Origin: Sycobia sp. Sy_11
Taxonomy: Eukaryota; Arthropoda; Insecta; Hymenoptera; Epichrysomallidae
Assembly: GCA_018907035.1 (NCBI GenBank)
Contig: JACCIC010000063.1
Coordinates: 2,556,001 to 2,620,000 of the forward strand
Reading direction: 5' to 3'
Length of the DNA stretch: 64,000 bases
Below the pieces are notes generated by a model. That model searched no databases. It saw only the letters and a program-made list of their open reading frames with translations, and had not been told where the DNA came from. Positions 36,080 to 45,642 of this stretch are shown here, in pieces; position 1 is the first letter of the stretch; each line of letters starts with the position of its first letter. A program made the translations under genes and the position numbers.

Positions 36080-37080
36080 ATATATCGTGCACAGAACTTA
36101 AACTTTTTAATTATACAGATATTTGATATAATTAAATTCAACTCAAAATCTTCCATAAAAATTTCAGTTAATAAAGGAGATAAAGCTGAACTCATAGATA
36201 AACTAGTTCATTCTAAATTATAGTATCCAATAATAATAAACGTAAAATAATTTTGTTTTATCCAAGTTTTAAGTTTCAATAACGATTCTTGTATTGTAAA
36301 ATTACATAATTTATCATTATTTTTTAATTTGTTAGTGGTTATATGTAATAGATAGTCGACTGGAATAGATGGAAGAAGATTCTTAACATCAAAAGAAATT
36401 CATTATACATTTTCTGGTAATTCTAAGTCTTTAATTTTGTTAATTTTTTATTGCAAGCTGTGAATTGAATTTTGAGAGTTTAAGTAGTAAAATATTCAGT
36501 TTTTTACATAAAATGTACGTGGATGCATTAGCTTAAGAAACTATAGGGCGCATTGGAACATTTTTTTTATGTATTTTTGGCAGCGCGTATAAAATAGGAG
36601 TGCGAACATTCATAAATTTTTGAAAATATTTTTCTGTTTCATGAAACGTTTTATATGATTTGAGTAATTGTATTACTTCTAATTGGAATTTATTAGTAGG
36701 GTGTTTATGTACAATGCTAAAATTATTATTGTCTATTAAAGTGAAAGTCTTTTTAAGATAATCTTTTTGATGTAAAATGGTAATAGTATTGCCTTTGTCA
36801 GCTTTAAAAATAATCAACTTCTCCCGATCAAGCATTTTTTCAAAGAAATTAGTTATCTGTGTCTTTTTCAAATTATTATTATTATTATGTGATTTTACTT
36901 TATTAGTAATAATTATATTTACAATATTATAAGTATGTTTATTGATGAGCTAATTATATTGTTATTATTTATTATATCTTTAGATTTTAACGAGTTGATA
37001 GCTAAGTCACTATTAACAATTAAATTTGCAAAATCTTTGTAGTTCACTTACATTTCGCTAATACATGCAATTTTCATATT
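36080..37080 (-). pseudogene. PLE reverse transcriptase, N-terminal to motif B
   Basis: The best piece (36533-36871, 112 codons) reads ITNFFEKMLDREKLIIFKAD then KGNTITIL, later PILYALPKIHKKNVPMRPIV, which is the PLE-specific N-terminal region and RT motifs 1-2. Further along the reverse strand, after an in-frame stop near 36505, come SFDVKNLLPSIP (motif A, about 36390) and LSPLLTEIFMEDFE (motif B, about 36160). The copy then ends, so YVDD and GIY-YIG are absent. At least three stops or shifts. It complements in coverage the C-terminal fragment at 4.0 kb, but the two look like different lineages. Confidence 0.82.
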
Positions 37081-37299
37081 TTAGAAAATAAGTGTTCCTC
37101 TAACCCTAAATTCAATAGTGAACTCAAGTAAAATCATAAATAAAGTTTTGATATTAATGATAAAAATAATCATAATATGAACTCTTATAATCTCGTACTT
37201 TCACAAGTGATTAAATGTCTATATTAAAAAAAATATTTAAAACACTTTCCACATAATAATAATTACAAAGATTTTTTCATCTTAAATCGAAGTTTCATT

Positions 37300-37765
37300 G
37301 TACAATGTAATTCAAAAAGTCGTACCAGACGTTCAAATTAGAAAAGCACATGTGAAAACTCATACATTAAATCTACTTTTAACGAATATCACTTATAAAA
37401 TAGACACTTATATAAAGTGAAGTTATAAGAGCATATCTAGAATAGATACAAGAAAAGCATTCGATTTAGTATGGTTTAAGCATTAATTTAAAAACTACAT
37501 AAACAAAACTTCCTATTACAAATGATTAAATCAATAAATAATGTGACCAAGGAAATACATTTTTCATCAATTTTAATTTTATAAAGGTACCGAAAATATT
37601 ATATTTAAGATAACATGTGGATTACAACAGTGAACCATCAGCTCACTTACACTATTAAATTTATTTAATAAGCAAATACTACAATTATTTAATACAAATA
37701 ACAATACCAATGCTCATGCAATAGCCTTCCCTGATAATAGAATTATGTCAAACTCATTACACCGG
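37300..37765 (+). pseudogene. LINE reverse transcriptase fragment
   Basis: Translated pieces show HVKTHTLNLLLTNITYKIDT, then IDTRKAFDLVWFK (motif A with the catalytic Asp, near 37450), then ITCGLQQ-stop-TISS and LLNLFNKQ (motif B, near 37625). The decayed motif C is AIAFPDN near 37730 in place of FADD. The order and wording fit a Jockey/I-type non-LTR RT, of a lineage different from the LINE at 0.6 kb. There are no recognisable ends. A TA array follows directly. Confidence 0.7.
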
Positions 37766-37781
37766 TAGCACATGATAAAAT

Positions 37782-37784
<3 letters not shown>

Positions 37785-37827
<43 letters not shown>
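37785..37827. repeat. (TA)n microsatellite at Helentron-like terminus
   Basis: TA array abutting the CTAG end of the next element. Confidence 0.9.
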
Positions 37828-37828
<1 letters not shown>

Positions 37829-37910
37829 TAGCATCCCTCGTCTCGGCTTCACCCGAGATAATAATTTAACTAATTTTACAAACAATTCAATAATATCTAA
37901 GTAAAAAAGA

Positions 37911-38108
37911 GGCCTACGATAGCTCGATCACTAGAGCGAATACTAGTAACTTGGTGATCCGAGTTCCAATCCCGGTCTCGGCCGATTGACTCAAGCACAG
38001 CTGTAATAATTTACATGTGCTTTGTTTACAAACACATCGTAGACCTCCGCCACTGATTATCACCAATATTTGGAAACATAAATAGAGCGACGTTAAATAA
38101 CATAAAAA
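37911..38108 (+). mobile_element. tRNA-derived SINE, copy 7, nested
   Basis: Full-length copy (GGCCTACGATAGCTCGATCA head, GAGTTCCAATCCCGG B box, GAGCGACGTTAAATAACATA tail). TSD ATCTAAGTAAAAAAGA (37895-37910) against ATCTAAGGAAAAAGA (38109-38123), within the Helentron-like element. Confidence 0.92.
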
Positions 38109-38128
38109 ATCTAAGGAAAAAGAATTCT

Positions 38129-38404
38129 AATTCAGTCCCTGACGAGGAGCCGTAGCGAGCTCGAAACGTTGGACAAGTCTTCAATTAGGTAAGGGTGTTG
38201 GGGACAGTCAGACTGCACTTTACTAACAAAGAATTTTTTCAGCTAATATTTTATTTTCAGATTAGTCTACGGGAGTGAATGTAAACAAGGACAGTCTGAC
38301 TGTCATTATAATTTTAATTTAAACTTTAATTTAATTTTTATTTTTAATTTTTATTTTATTTTTATTTTTTTTTATTTTTTATTTTTTTTTTTCTTTTATT
38401 TTTT

Positions 38405-38437
<33 letters not shown>

Positions 38438-38485
38438 TTTGGATTGAATTGATTGGACTGTAAGACCAATAAAAAAATATTTATT
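38129..38485 (+). mobile_element. Hammerhead-bearing non-autonomous repeat, best copy
   Basis: A 357-bp element flanked by a perfect 12-bp TSD, AAAAAGAATTCT, at 38117-38128 and 38486-38497. In order it holds a hammerhead motif, GGTAAGGGTGTTGGGGACAG, CTGCACTTTACTAACAAAG, a TTTTATTTTCAG splice-acceptor-like tract, GACAGTCTGACTGTC, a long (ATTTTT)-type array and a terminal GGACTGTAAGACCAAT. It has no coding capacity. Size, ribozyme and 12-bp TSD recall retrozymes and Penelope terminal-repeat units. The left TSD overlaps the SINE's right TSD, showing two insertions at adjacent points. Confidence 0.85.
38135..38174 (+). ncRNA. Type I hammerhead ribozyme motif
   Basis: Conserved core CUGACGA at 38139-38145 and GAAAC at 38163-38167. 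Stem I is GUCC (38135-38138) with GGAC (38171-38174). Stem II pairs GAGC (38147-38150) with GCUC (38159-38162) around loop CGUAGCGA. Stem III is minimal, AC (38166-38167) with GU (38168-38169), leaving U38170 as the H17 position and cleavage predicted before G38171. One extra G (38146) in stem II is unpaired; comparison with copy 1 suggests a lost C opposite it. Minimal stem III is typical of PLE hammerheads, which may act as dimers. Confidence 0.65.
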
Positions 38486-38628
38486 AAAAAGAATTCTATA
38501 TACACAAATCATTTCTATAAATAATTGACTGTAATTTACCTATCGTCGCTTCCGTATAAAAAGCTGCTTCAATGTAGCGTCCACTTTAAAAAGTTGATAT
38601 TTTGCCGACCATTTTATAAAATATATAT

Positions 38629-39010
38629 TGTAGGCATATTAGGTCTCAAAAATAGACAAGGGGCGGGAAGCTACGGGGAAACCCCGGGACAGTTCCTTCA
38701 GATGGAACCGACGGTCAGCGCTGATGAGCCGAAGTAGCAATGCGATAATGTAACGGTACTCATCAGCGCCCCAGTTTATACAATGGTAATAGTAAGTAAT
38801 TTGTTTTAATTTGTATGGGGAAGCAGTCAGTCGCAGTTTGACCAGTAACTTGAAGGGTCTACTGACATTGATCGGCTTCTTCCCTTTCCAATATCGTGCC
38901 ATCCTATTTGTTAATTGTTTTACTACTAACGTTCCTTCTCAATAAAGTTCCAGTGCGTTTCTAAAAAATATATATGTTCTTACCCTTTTATTTCCTGACA
39001 TCGCCCTACA
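38629..39010 (+). repeat. Gypsy A 5' LTR
   Basis: 382 bp, begins TGTAGG and ends CCTACA (perfect 6-bp inverted ends). Contains CCCCGGGACAGTTCC, CTCATCAGCGCC and a TCTCAATAAAGTTCC polyadenylation-type signal near 38938. Matches 43620-44004. The sequence just inside, ACTTCAGAAGTGGGATCGAC, has TGG ten bases after the LTR; a primer-binding site is not certain. Confidence 0.93.
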
Positions 39011-39207
39011 ACTTCAGAAGTGGGATCGACGAGAGATTTATTTAAGAGGAAATCAGTATTGTGGAAAAACAATTTTTTTACTCAACGAGGGGCCGTGTCA
39101 CTCATTTAGTGAATTTTGTGATAGTAATTTTTGTTGTGTGTGAACAATCTTTTAAATTTTTTTCTTGTTTGTGTTCCTTCTGTGTATACGCTAACTGATA
39201 CGACAAA

Positions 39208-40335
39208 ATGGAAGCTAACTACACGACGATCGAGCTCAAGGAATTTTTGCGGAAAAGAAACTTACAAACCTCAGAAACAAAGACGGAGTTAATGCAGCGA
39301 TTGCTCAGCTTCGATGAAGATATTTGGAGCACACTTGCACGAGAAAAAGAGGAACAGAGGATAACGCCACATAATTCGGAGGGTAATTTTCAGATGCAGC
39401 CAGAAGGAACGGAATCTCCCAGCGAAACATCTTTCGATCATATGGCCAAAGAACTGGAACTTATGCGCAGAGAAAACGCGTTATTGAAACGCGAGCTCGA
39501 AGTTTCGCGACGAGAGCAAGCGGCTCAAACTAACACGATCACGGATTCGGAAATTTTCAACAGAGATAGTCCATTGCGATTGAGTATACGAGCGATCGGT
39601 GATCTATTGGCCACATTTGATGGAAAAGATGATACCTTTCGGAATTGGGAGCAACAGTTGCGGCTTCTTCGGAGTAATTACCGTTTAGACGATAACGCAA
39701 CAAGAGTTTTAATAAGTTCCAAATTGAAAGGCCGCGCCGCAGATTGGTTTCATTCAAAATCAGAATACTTGACGACCGGAATAAATGTTTTATTAGATGA
39801 AATGAAGAAAATGTTCGATCATCGACCAGGTCAGATGTTTTTACGGAAAAAATTTGAAGACCGTACATGAAGAAGAGGAGAAAAATTTTCCGACTATTAT
39901 CACGACAAGGTAATATTAGGCAATCGTGTCCTGATTCCGGAGAATGAGATGGTTGATTATATCATCGACGGTGTTATCGATATGCAGCTTCAAAATCAAG
40001 CGCGTATGATGTCTTTTGGGAGACCGACGGAACTTTTACAAGCCTTTGAGAAAATTACTCTAGAAGGAAGAACAGGGAAATTTGATCGTTTACGGCTTCA
40101 GCATACCAGTAAACCGGTTATATTAAGTGGGGAAAAAGAGAACAGGGATATGCTTAAGAGGATACCTCCAAGATGTTTCAACTGTCAACAAAGTGGACAC
40201 TTTGTATCTATGTGTACGAAGCGGAGGCGGCAATATGGGTTGTGTTTCGAATGTGGATCAACGAGTCATCAGCTGAGAAACTGCCCAGAAAAGGAACAAC
40301 GGAGCGAGACGTCGCGACCAGGAGCCAACACATGA
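39208..40335 (+). pseudogene. Gypsy A gag with one internal stop
   Basis: Nucleocapsid/capsid polyprotein of the retrotransposon. ATG at 39208; 375 codons interrupted only by TGA at 39868-39870, which probably arose from CGA. The N-terminus (residues 5-35) reads as a SAP-type DNA/RNA-binding helix pair (TIELKEFLRKRNLQ, TELMQRLL). A Glu/Arg-rich coiled-coil-like segment follows (about 85-110), then a retrotransposon gag core with FRNWEQQLRLL and ADWFHS. Two C-x2-C-x4-H-x4-C zinc knuckles close it: CFNCQQSGHFVSMC and CFECGSTSHQLRNC. It ends at a TGA after SRPGANT, and pol continues in the same frame, so ancestral gag and pol may have been one frame. Confidence 0.9.
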
Positions 40336-40680
40336 GCGAGAATAGCAGCGATCCAGACGTTTCCAGCTCCGTACTTTATATCTTTTTCTTATACGGTAGC
40401 CGATAGTATTAAGCAAAATATTATGTTTTCAATGTAAGCGATGCTTGACTCAGGTTCGCCGATTAGCTTTATTAAAAGAAAGTATGTACCACCAGAAGCG
40501 CGATCTCCTTTACCGAATAATAGATTAGATTTTGTAGGCATTAATGGATCTCGAATGGAAATTTTGAGTTTATTTAAAAGTGAAATTGAAGTCGAGGGTA
40601 TTAAGATTAATTTGAACTTTTATGTTGTTTCTGACAATACTATGATATATGCCGCAATACTGGAATGCGAGTTTTTTCTC
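40336..40680 (+). pseudogene. Gypsy A protease region
   Basis: In the gag frame after the TGA: TFPAPYFISFSYTVADSI, a TAA at 40435-40437, then AMLDSGSPISFIKRK with the DSG catalytic motif of retropepsin-type aspartic proteases and a VGINGSRMEIL flap-side region. The frame is lost by a shift near 40670, after MIYAAILE. Normally it would cleave the Gag-Pol polyprotein. Confidence 0.8.
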
Positions 40681-42240
40681 ATCCGATTATTAAGTTATCG
40701 TTCGATGAAGGAAATCTAGTTAGGCAAAAAGAAATTAAGACCTGCGGAGATGAATTCAGTTTGGCGGTATCGGAAATTATGAATATTGAAATTATGAACA
40801 ATAATGAAAAAGATAGCCTTTTACAAGTAAATCCGAATTTAAATACAGACATTCAAAATGAAAGAGAGTTTATATACGAAAATGTGTATATAAAAAAGAA
40901 GGAATTTAGTAAAAATGCCATACCTTTCGAGATGAAAATAAATTTAAAAAATGAGCAGCCAATAATTATTAAACCACGTAGGCTTGCATTTGCGGATAAA
41001 AATAAATTACAAATAATATTGGATGATCTTATGAATAGAAAAATCATTCGTCCGAGCGAATCCCCGTACGCAAGCCCGATCGTACTTGTAAAGAAAAAAA
41101 GTGGAGAGATGAGACTATGTATAGGCTATCGCGAATTAAATAAAGTGATCGTTAAAGATAATTTTCCAGCTCAATTAATAGACGATAATATTGCTCAGTT
41201 AAAAGATAAAAAATATTTTACTTCTTTAGATCTTAAAGACGGGTATTACAACGTAAAAATGGCAACAGAGTCAGTTAAATAAACGTCTTTTGTTACGCCT
41301 TTCGGTCAATTTGAATTTCTAGTATGTCCCTTCGGATTAACTAATGCGCCGAAAGTATTTGCGAGGTTTATACGGAAAATTTTTGACAGTTTGGTAAAGG
41401 AAGGGAAAATTTTGACATTTTTCGATGATTTTCTGATAGCGACCGAAACAATTGACGAACATTTACAAATTTTACGCGAAGTTTTTTAAGCAGCAGGTGA
41501 ATACCGGTTAACATGTAAGTTAAATAAATGTTTTTTTATGCAAACAGAAATTGATTATTTGGGGTATCATATCAGCGTTGATGGTATTCGACCCACTGAT
41601 GAAAATATTCAGTCTGTAGTTAACTATCCACTTCCTCGGAATAATAAGGAAGTGCTTCGTTTCGTTTCTCTGGCTAGCTATTTTCGGCGATTTATTCCAG
41701 GATTTTCTATTATTGCAAAACCGCTGTACGAAAAAATAAAGAAAAATGTAAAATTTGTCATGGGAATAAAAGAAATGGAAGTATTTGAGACATTAAAAAA
41801 CTATTTGTCAAAAAGCCAATTCTTGCCATATATTCTCCGAAATTAGAAACAGAGTTACATTGTGATACGAGTGCATCGGGATTCGGTGCAATACTATTTC
41901 AAAAACAAACCGATGGTTGTCTCAAGCCTATTTCTTATTTCAGCCAGCGAACATCAACAGCAGAAGCAAATTATCATAGCTTCGAGCTGGAATGCCTCGC
42001 GGTTATAAACGCGATTAAAAGATTCGAAATATAATAAACGGGAACTTATTTTAAAATTATAATGGATTGCGACAGTCTTCGACTTACGTTAAATAAACAG
42101 CATATTAATCCGCGAATCTCACGTTGGGCCAGTTTTTGCAAAATTTTGACTATGAAATTATTCATAGACGGCGAAAAAGAATGAGCCACGTTGATGCCCT
42201 CAGCCGTTGTCATAGAGTGTTAGTTATCGAAGCTAATATA
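40681..42240 (+). pseudogene. Gypsy A reverse transcriptase / RNase H
   Basis: RT motifs in order: RKIIRPSESPYASPIVLVKK, MRLCIGYRELNKVIVKDNFP, then YFTSLDLKDGYYNVKM (motif A). After TAA (41280-41282) come PFGQFEFLVCPFGLTNAPKV (motif B) and FFDDFLIA (motif C with both Asp). A further TAA at 41488-41490, then IDYLGYHISVDGIRP and the connection region. A frameshift near 41825 leads to RNase H with ELHCDTSASGFGAIL and HSFELECLAVINAIKRFE. The rest of RNase H degenerates with tandem stops at about 42032. Confidence 0.9.
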
Positions 42241-42309
42241 TTCAATCAGACACTGGCACTTTGTCAAAATAAAGATGATGAGATGAAATGAATAAAATAA
42301 ATAAAAAAC

Positions 42310-43402
42310 GATAAAATGAAAAAACTATCGTTTTATGTTTCCAGCACAATAGAAAATAATATAATAAGAACGTGTCATGATGATATTGGACACGTAGGCG
42401 TCGATAAAGTTATATTTAATATAGTAAAATTGTACTGGTTTCCAAATATGCGAGAAAAGGTTAACAATTATATTAAAAATTGTTTCCGTTGCGTTGAGTT
42501 TTCACCGGTTAGTGGGAAACAGGAAAGGATGTTACATATTATCCCTAAAGAAAAATTATCATTTTGTACGATTAACGCAGATCATATTAGTCCGTTAGAA
42601 AAAACAGGAAAGGGATTTAAACATATTTTAGTCATAGTAGATAGTTTTGCTAAATTTGTTAAATTATACGCCTGTAAATCCACTAATACTTCGGAAACAA
42701 TTGAACATTTTCAAACTTATTTTCGCATATATAGTAGACCAAACATATAATTACAGATCGTGGTAATGTATTTACGTCATTTAAAGATGCATTTAAAGAT
42801 TTCGTAACAAATGAAAAAATCGAACATACCTTGATTGCAGTCGGGTCATCCAGAGCTAATGGGCAAGTAGAGCATTTCAACAGAATTATTACACCAACAA
42901 TTGCAAAAATATGTGAAATGCCGAATAAATGGGATAAAATATTAGTGGAAGTAGAATTCGCGTTAAATAATACAGTTCATCGCGCGACAAAAAAACGGCT
43001 AGCAGATTATTATTCGGAGTTGAACAAAAAGGGCAAGCGAACGATTGTTTCAAATTAATTTTAGAACAAATTCAAGAAGTCGTAAGGGATTTGGAAGAAA
43101 TGCGGGAAAAACCTAGTACGCATATAGAGACAATTCAAGAAGTTAATAAAAATTATTACGATAGTAAAAGGAAAGAGGCAAACAAATATAATATTGGTGA
43201 TTATATTATGAACAAAAACGTCGATACGACTATCAGGGCAAATAAAAAATTAATCCCCAAATTTAAAGGACCATATGAAATTAAAAAAGTACTTGATAAT
43301 GATAGATACTTAGTCGGGGACATAGACGGATTTCAAATAACAAATGTACCATACAGTAGCATTCTAGCGCCCGATAGTATAAAACCTTATATTTCAATGT
43401 AA
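42310..43402 (+). pseudogene. Gypsy A integrase
   Basis: HHCC zinc-binding domain (IGHVGVDKVIFNIV ... NYIKNCFRCVEF), then the catalytic core: first Asp in INADHISP, a shift near 42745, second Asp in ITDRGNVFTSF and Glu in NGQVEHFNR. The spacing between the last two is 37 residues rather than the usual 35, so a small insertion is likely. Another shift near 43020 precedes the C-terminal domain with KFKGPYEIKKVLDNDRYLVG, the GPY/F-type module. It ends with TAA at 43400-43402; no env follows, only ~220 bp to the LTR. Confidence 0.88.
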
Positions 43403-43619
43403 AGTGAATTATATTTTTTTTATAGTACTGGATGAGATGTTCAAATAATTTGTATTATAGGCCGAAATACACCGTTAATAATGTATAACTGATTTTACTT
43501 ATTAAATTCGATGTTAATGCGTAATAAATGTGTGAGCAACAAATGTAAGAAAAATTATTGGAATTTTGAAACTGATATGTAATTTAGCCGGGACGGCTAA
43601 AATGTCAGAATGGCCGAAC

Positions 43620-44001
43620 TGCAGGCATATTAGGTCTCAAAAGTAGACAAGGGGCGGGAAACTACGGGGAAACCCCGGGAAAGTTCCTTCAGGTGGAACC
43701 GACGGTCAGCGCTGATAAGCCGAAGTATAAGCAATGTGATAATGTAACGGTACTCATCAGCGGCCCCCTTCGTACAATGGTAATAGTAAGTAACTTGTTT
43801 TGATTTGTACGGGGAAGCAGTCAGTCGCAGTTTGACCAGTAACTTGAAGGGTCTACTGACATTGATCGGCTTCTTCCCTCTCCAATATCGTGCCATCCTC
43901 TTTGTTAATTGTTTTACTACTAACGTTCCTTCTCAATAAAGTTCCAGTGTGTTTCTAAAAAATATATGTGTTCTTACCTTTTTATTTCCTGACATCTCCC
44001 T

Positions 44002-44004
<3 letters not shown>
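43620..44004 (+). repeat. Gypsy A 3' LTR
   Basis: 385 bp, TGCAGG ... CCTACA; collinear with the 5' LTR with scattered substitutions and a few 1-3 bp indels. It abuts a TA array (44005-44049). No clear polypurine tract precedes it. Confidence 0.93.
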
Positions 44005-44051
<47 letters not shown>

Positions 44052-44229
44052 TATTAAATATGGCTTCGATGGAGAAAATTGTACTTTCGAGTTCGAGCGG
44101 TAGAAAAAGATGTCGCGGTAGAAAAAGTATCTCAAGACGACGATTACAGAGAATTTTGTTTTGGGGAGATAGAATACAATGTCTAGGTATCCCGGGATGA
44201 CTCTTACTGGGAGTGTGCGTGTTCGAATG

Positions 44230-44470
44230 ATACAATACGAATCTCTTCATAGAAGTCGTACTGACATACATGGACATCGTTTCCCACAAACTATACACGA
44301 AACTCCCCGTAGAAGTTGTCCCGACATATCTGAACATCGTTTTCTACCAACTAAACACGATATTCTCCTTAGAAATCGCCCAGAGATAACTGGACATCGT
44401 ATTCTATCATCCGAACACACAACTGCGTCTAGAAATCGTCTTGAGGCAACGGGATATCGTAATGAGCCGG
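44230..44470 (-). repeat. 60-bp minisatellite, core of Helentron-like element
   Basis: About four diverged 60-bp units, each with a TAGAA(G/A)(T/C)CGT ... GACATCGT pattern, e.g. AACACGATATTCTCCTTAGA at 44353. The open frame 44179-44514 shows a 20-residue period (LHRSRTDIHGHRF, PRRSCPDISEHRF, LLRNRPEITGHRI) but is not a gene. The inverted copy near 63460-63600 has about three units. Confidence 0.7.
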
Positions 44471-44951
44471 TCGTAAACGTAAATACAATATTTCTCAGTA
44501 GAAATCGTATTTAAAATGTGTATATATAATATGTACAATATAATATACATTATATATATATATATATATATATGTATATTTCCATTTTTTCCATGAAATA
44601 CCGTGAATATTTTCGTAGTGATGCCAACTGAAATTCAAGCAAAATGTTGGTATGCATATACGAATAGCATATTTTTTAAGTAGACGATGGATATTGCCTT
44701 TTTATGCAAAAATGACTATATATATATATATATATACATAGTTTCGAAATTGTTTGTTAAATAACCCTATTTTGCCATCATTTCTTTTGTTCAAACTAAA
44801 AAAACATAGTCTTTTGTCACAATTCTGAAGTTAATATAACGTATAAAAACAAAAATATCATTTGTCGTCACAAACTATATTCAGTATAATTTGGCATACA
44901 GAACCATTTTATAAGAGAAGGAGAAAGAAAGGCAGAGAGACAGAGACAGAT

Positions 44952-44954
<3 letters not shown>

Positions 44955-45019
<65 letters not shown>
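44955..45019. repeat. (GA)n microsatellite
   Basis: Uninterrupted GA dinucleotide array of about 65 bp, absent from the inverted element copy at 63 kb. Confidence 0.95.
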
Positions 45020-45024
<5 letters not shown>

Positions 45025-45439
45025 TTTTCTCATGTAAGAGAAAATAAAATTTGCAAAACTCAAAAGATACCTTAAGGTGTCTGATTACCCTGAAGAACAA
45101 AAAAAGGTAATACCGACTAACGTCACACCTCCTTTAGGATACGAATCCCAAAGTTGGATATGAACATTCGTCTGAGCTGGCCTGGTATTAATACTTTAAG
45201 CGGCCTAGTTTGTGTTGATGTTCGTGATTTAAGACGCCACCTAATGACCGCTGGTGAAAATGATTGTTAAAACCATGAACTTAATTTATTGATGAAAGTA
45301 AAATGATATTCAATAAAAATCATAGCCTATGCCCTTCCCAAGATAATATAGAATCTATATATCAAATTGCAGAACAATCGATTCAGTAGTTTTTTCAGTT
45401 ATCGTGCACAAACAAAACACGCTTTGTCTTTATAAATTA

Positions 45440-45494
<55 letters not shown>

Positions 45495-45642
45495 GATATG
45501 ATATGATAAGACTTCTATAAGAATTGGAACTTGGACAGAAATTCAACCACATATGAAACAGTACTTTTCTATAACCCTATGTGGCTAAGAAAAAACAATC
45601 CATATAATTCCTATATATAGATATAGATACATAATAGATACA

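Larger units (their letters stand above)
38629..44004 (+). mobile_element. Gypsy-type LTR retrotransposon A (decayed, complete span)
   Basis: 5376-bp element with both LTRs, gag with SAP-like N-terminus and two zinc knuckles, protease, RT, RNase H and integrase in Gypsy order, and no env. It is inserted into the TA array of the Helentron-like element, which makes an ATAT target duplication plausible but not provable. LTRs differ by clearly more than ten substitutions and indels, and the coding region has many stops, so the insertion is old. Confidence 0.92.
37828..45440 (-). mobile_element. Helentron-like element copy 1, hosting three nested insertions
   Basis: On the reverse strand the element begins ACTAATTTATAAAGACAAAG (ending at 45440), and its 3' end at 37828 has a 6-bp-stem hairpin TCTCGG/CCGAGA (37841-37858), then ACGAGGGATG and CTAG. 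A hairpin about ten bases before a terminal CTAG is the hallmark of rolling-circle elements. The minisatellite core, microsatellites and lack of coding are typical of non-autonomous Helentrons. Removing a SINE (37911-38108), a hammerhead repeat (38129-38485) and a Gypsy element (38629-44004) leaves about 1.7 kb. An inverted copy at 62907-64000 matches 38500-38628 joined directly to 44045-44400, and also 45150-45440. The class assignment is inference. Confidence 0.65.

Noticed and set aside
44230..44470. Regularly spaced repeats as a CRISPR array
   Set aside because: Units are directly adjacent, diverged and without spacers, in a eukaryotic transposon.
43949..44514. Two frames downstream of the Gypsy 3' LTR as an env or accessory gene
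   Set aside because: They lie outside the LTR, in the Helentron-like element, and the second is the 60-bp minisatellite.
44862..45100. Arg-Glu and Ser-Leu repeat frames
   Set aside because: They run through the (GA)n array; the same applies to the (CT)n frames at 50189-50389 and 50587-50929.
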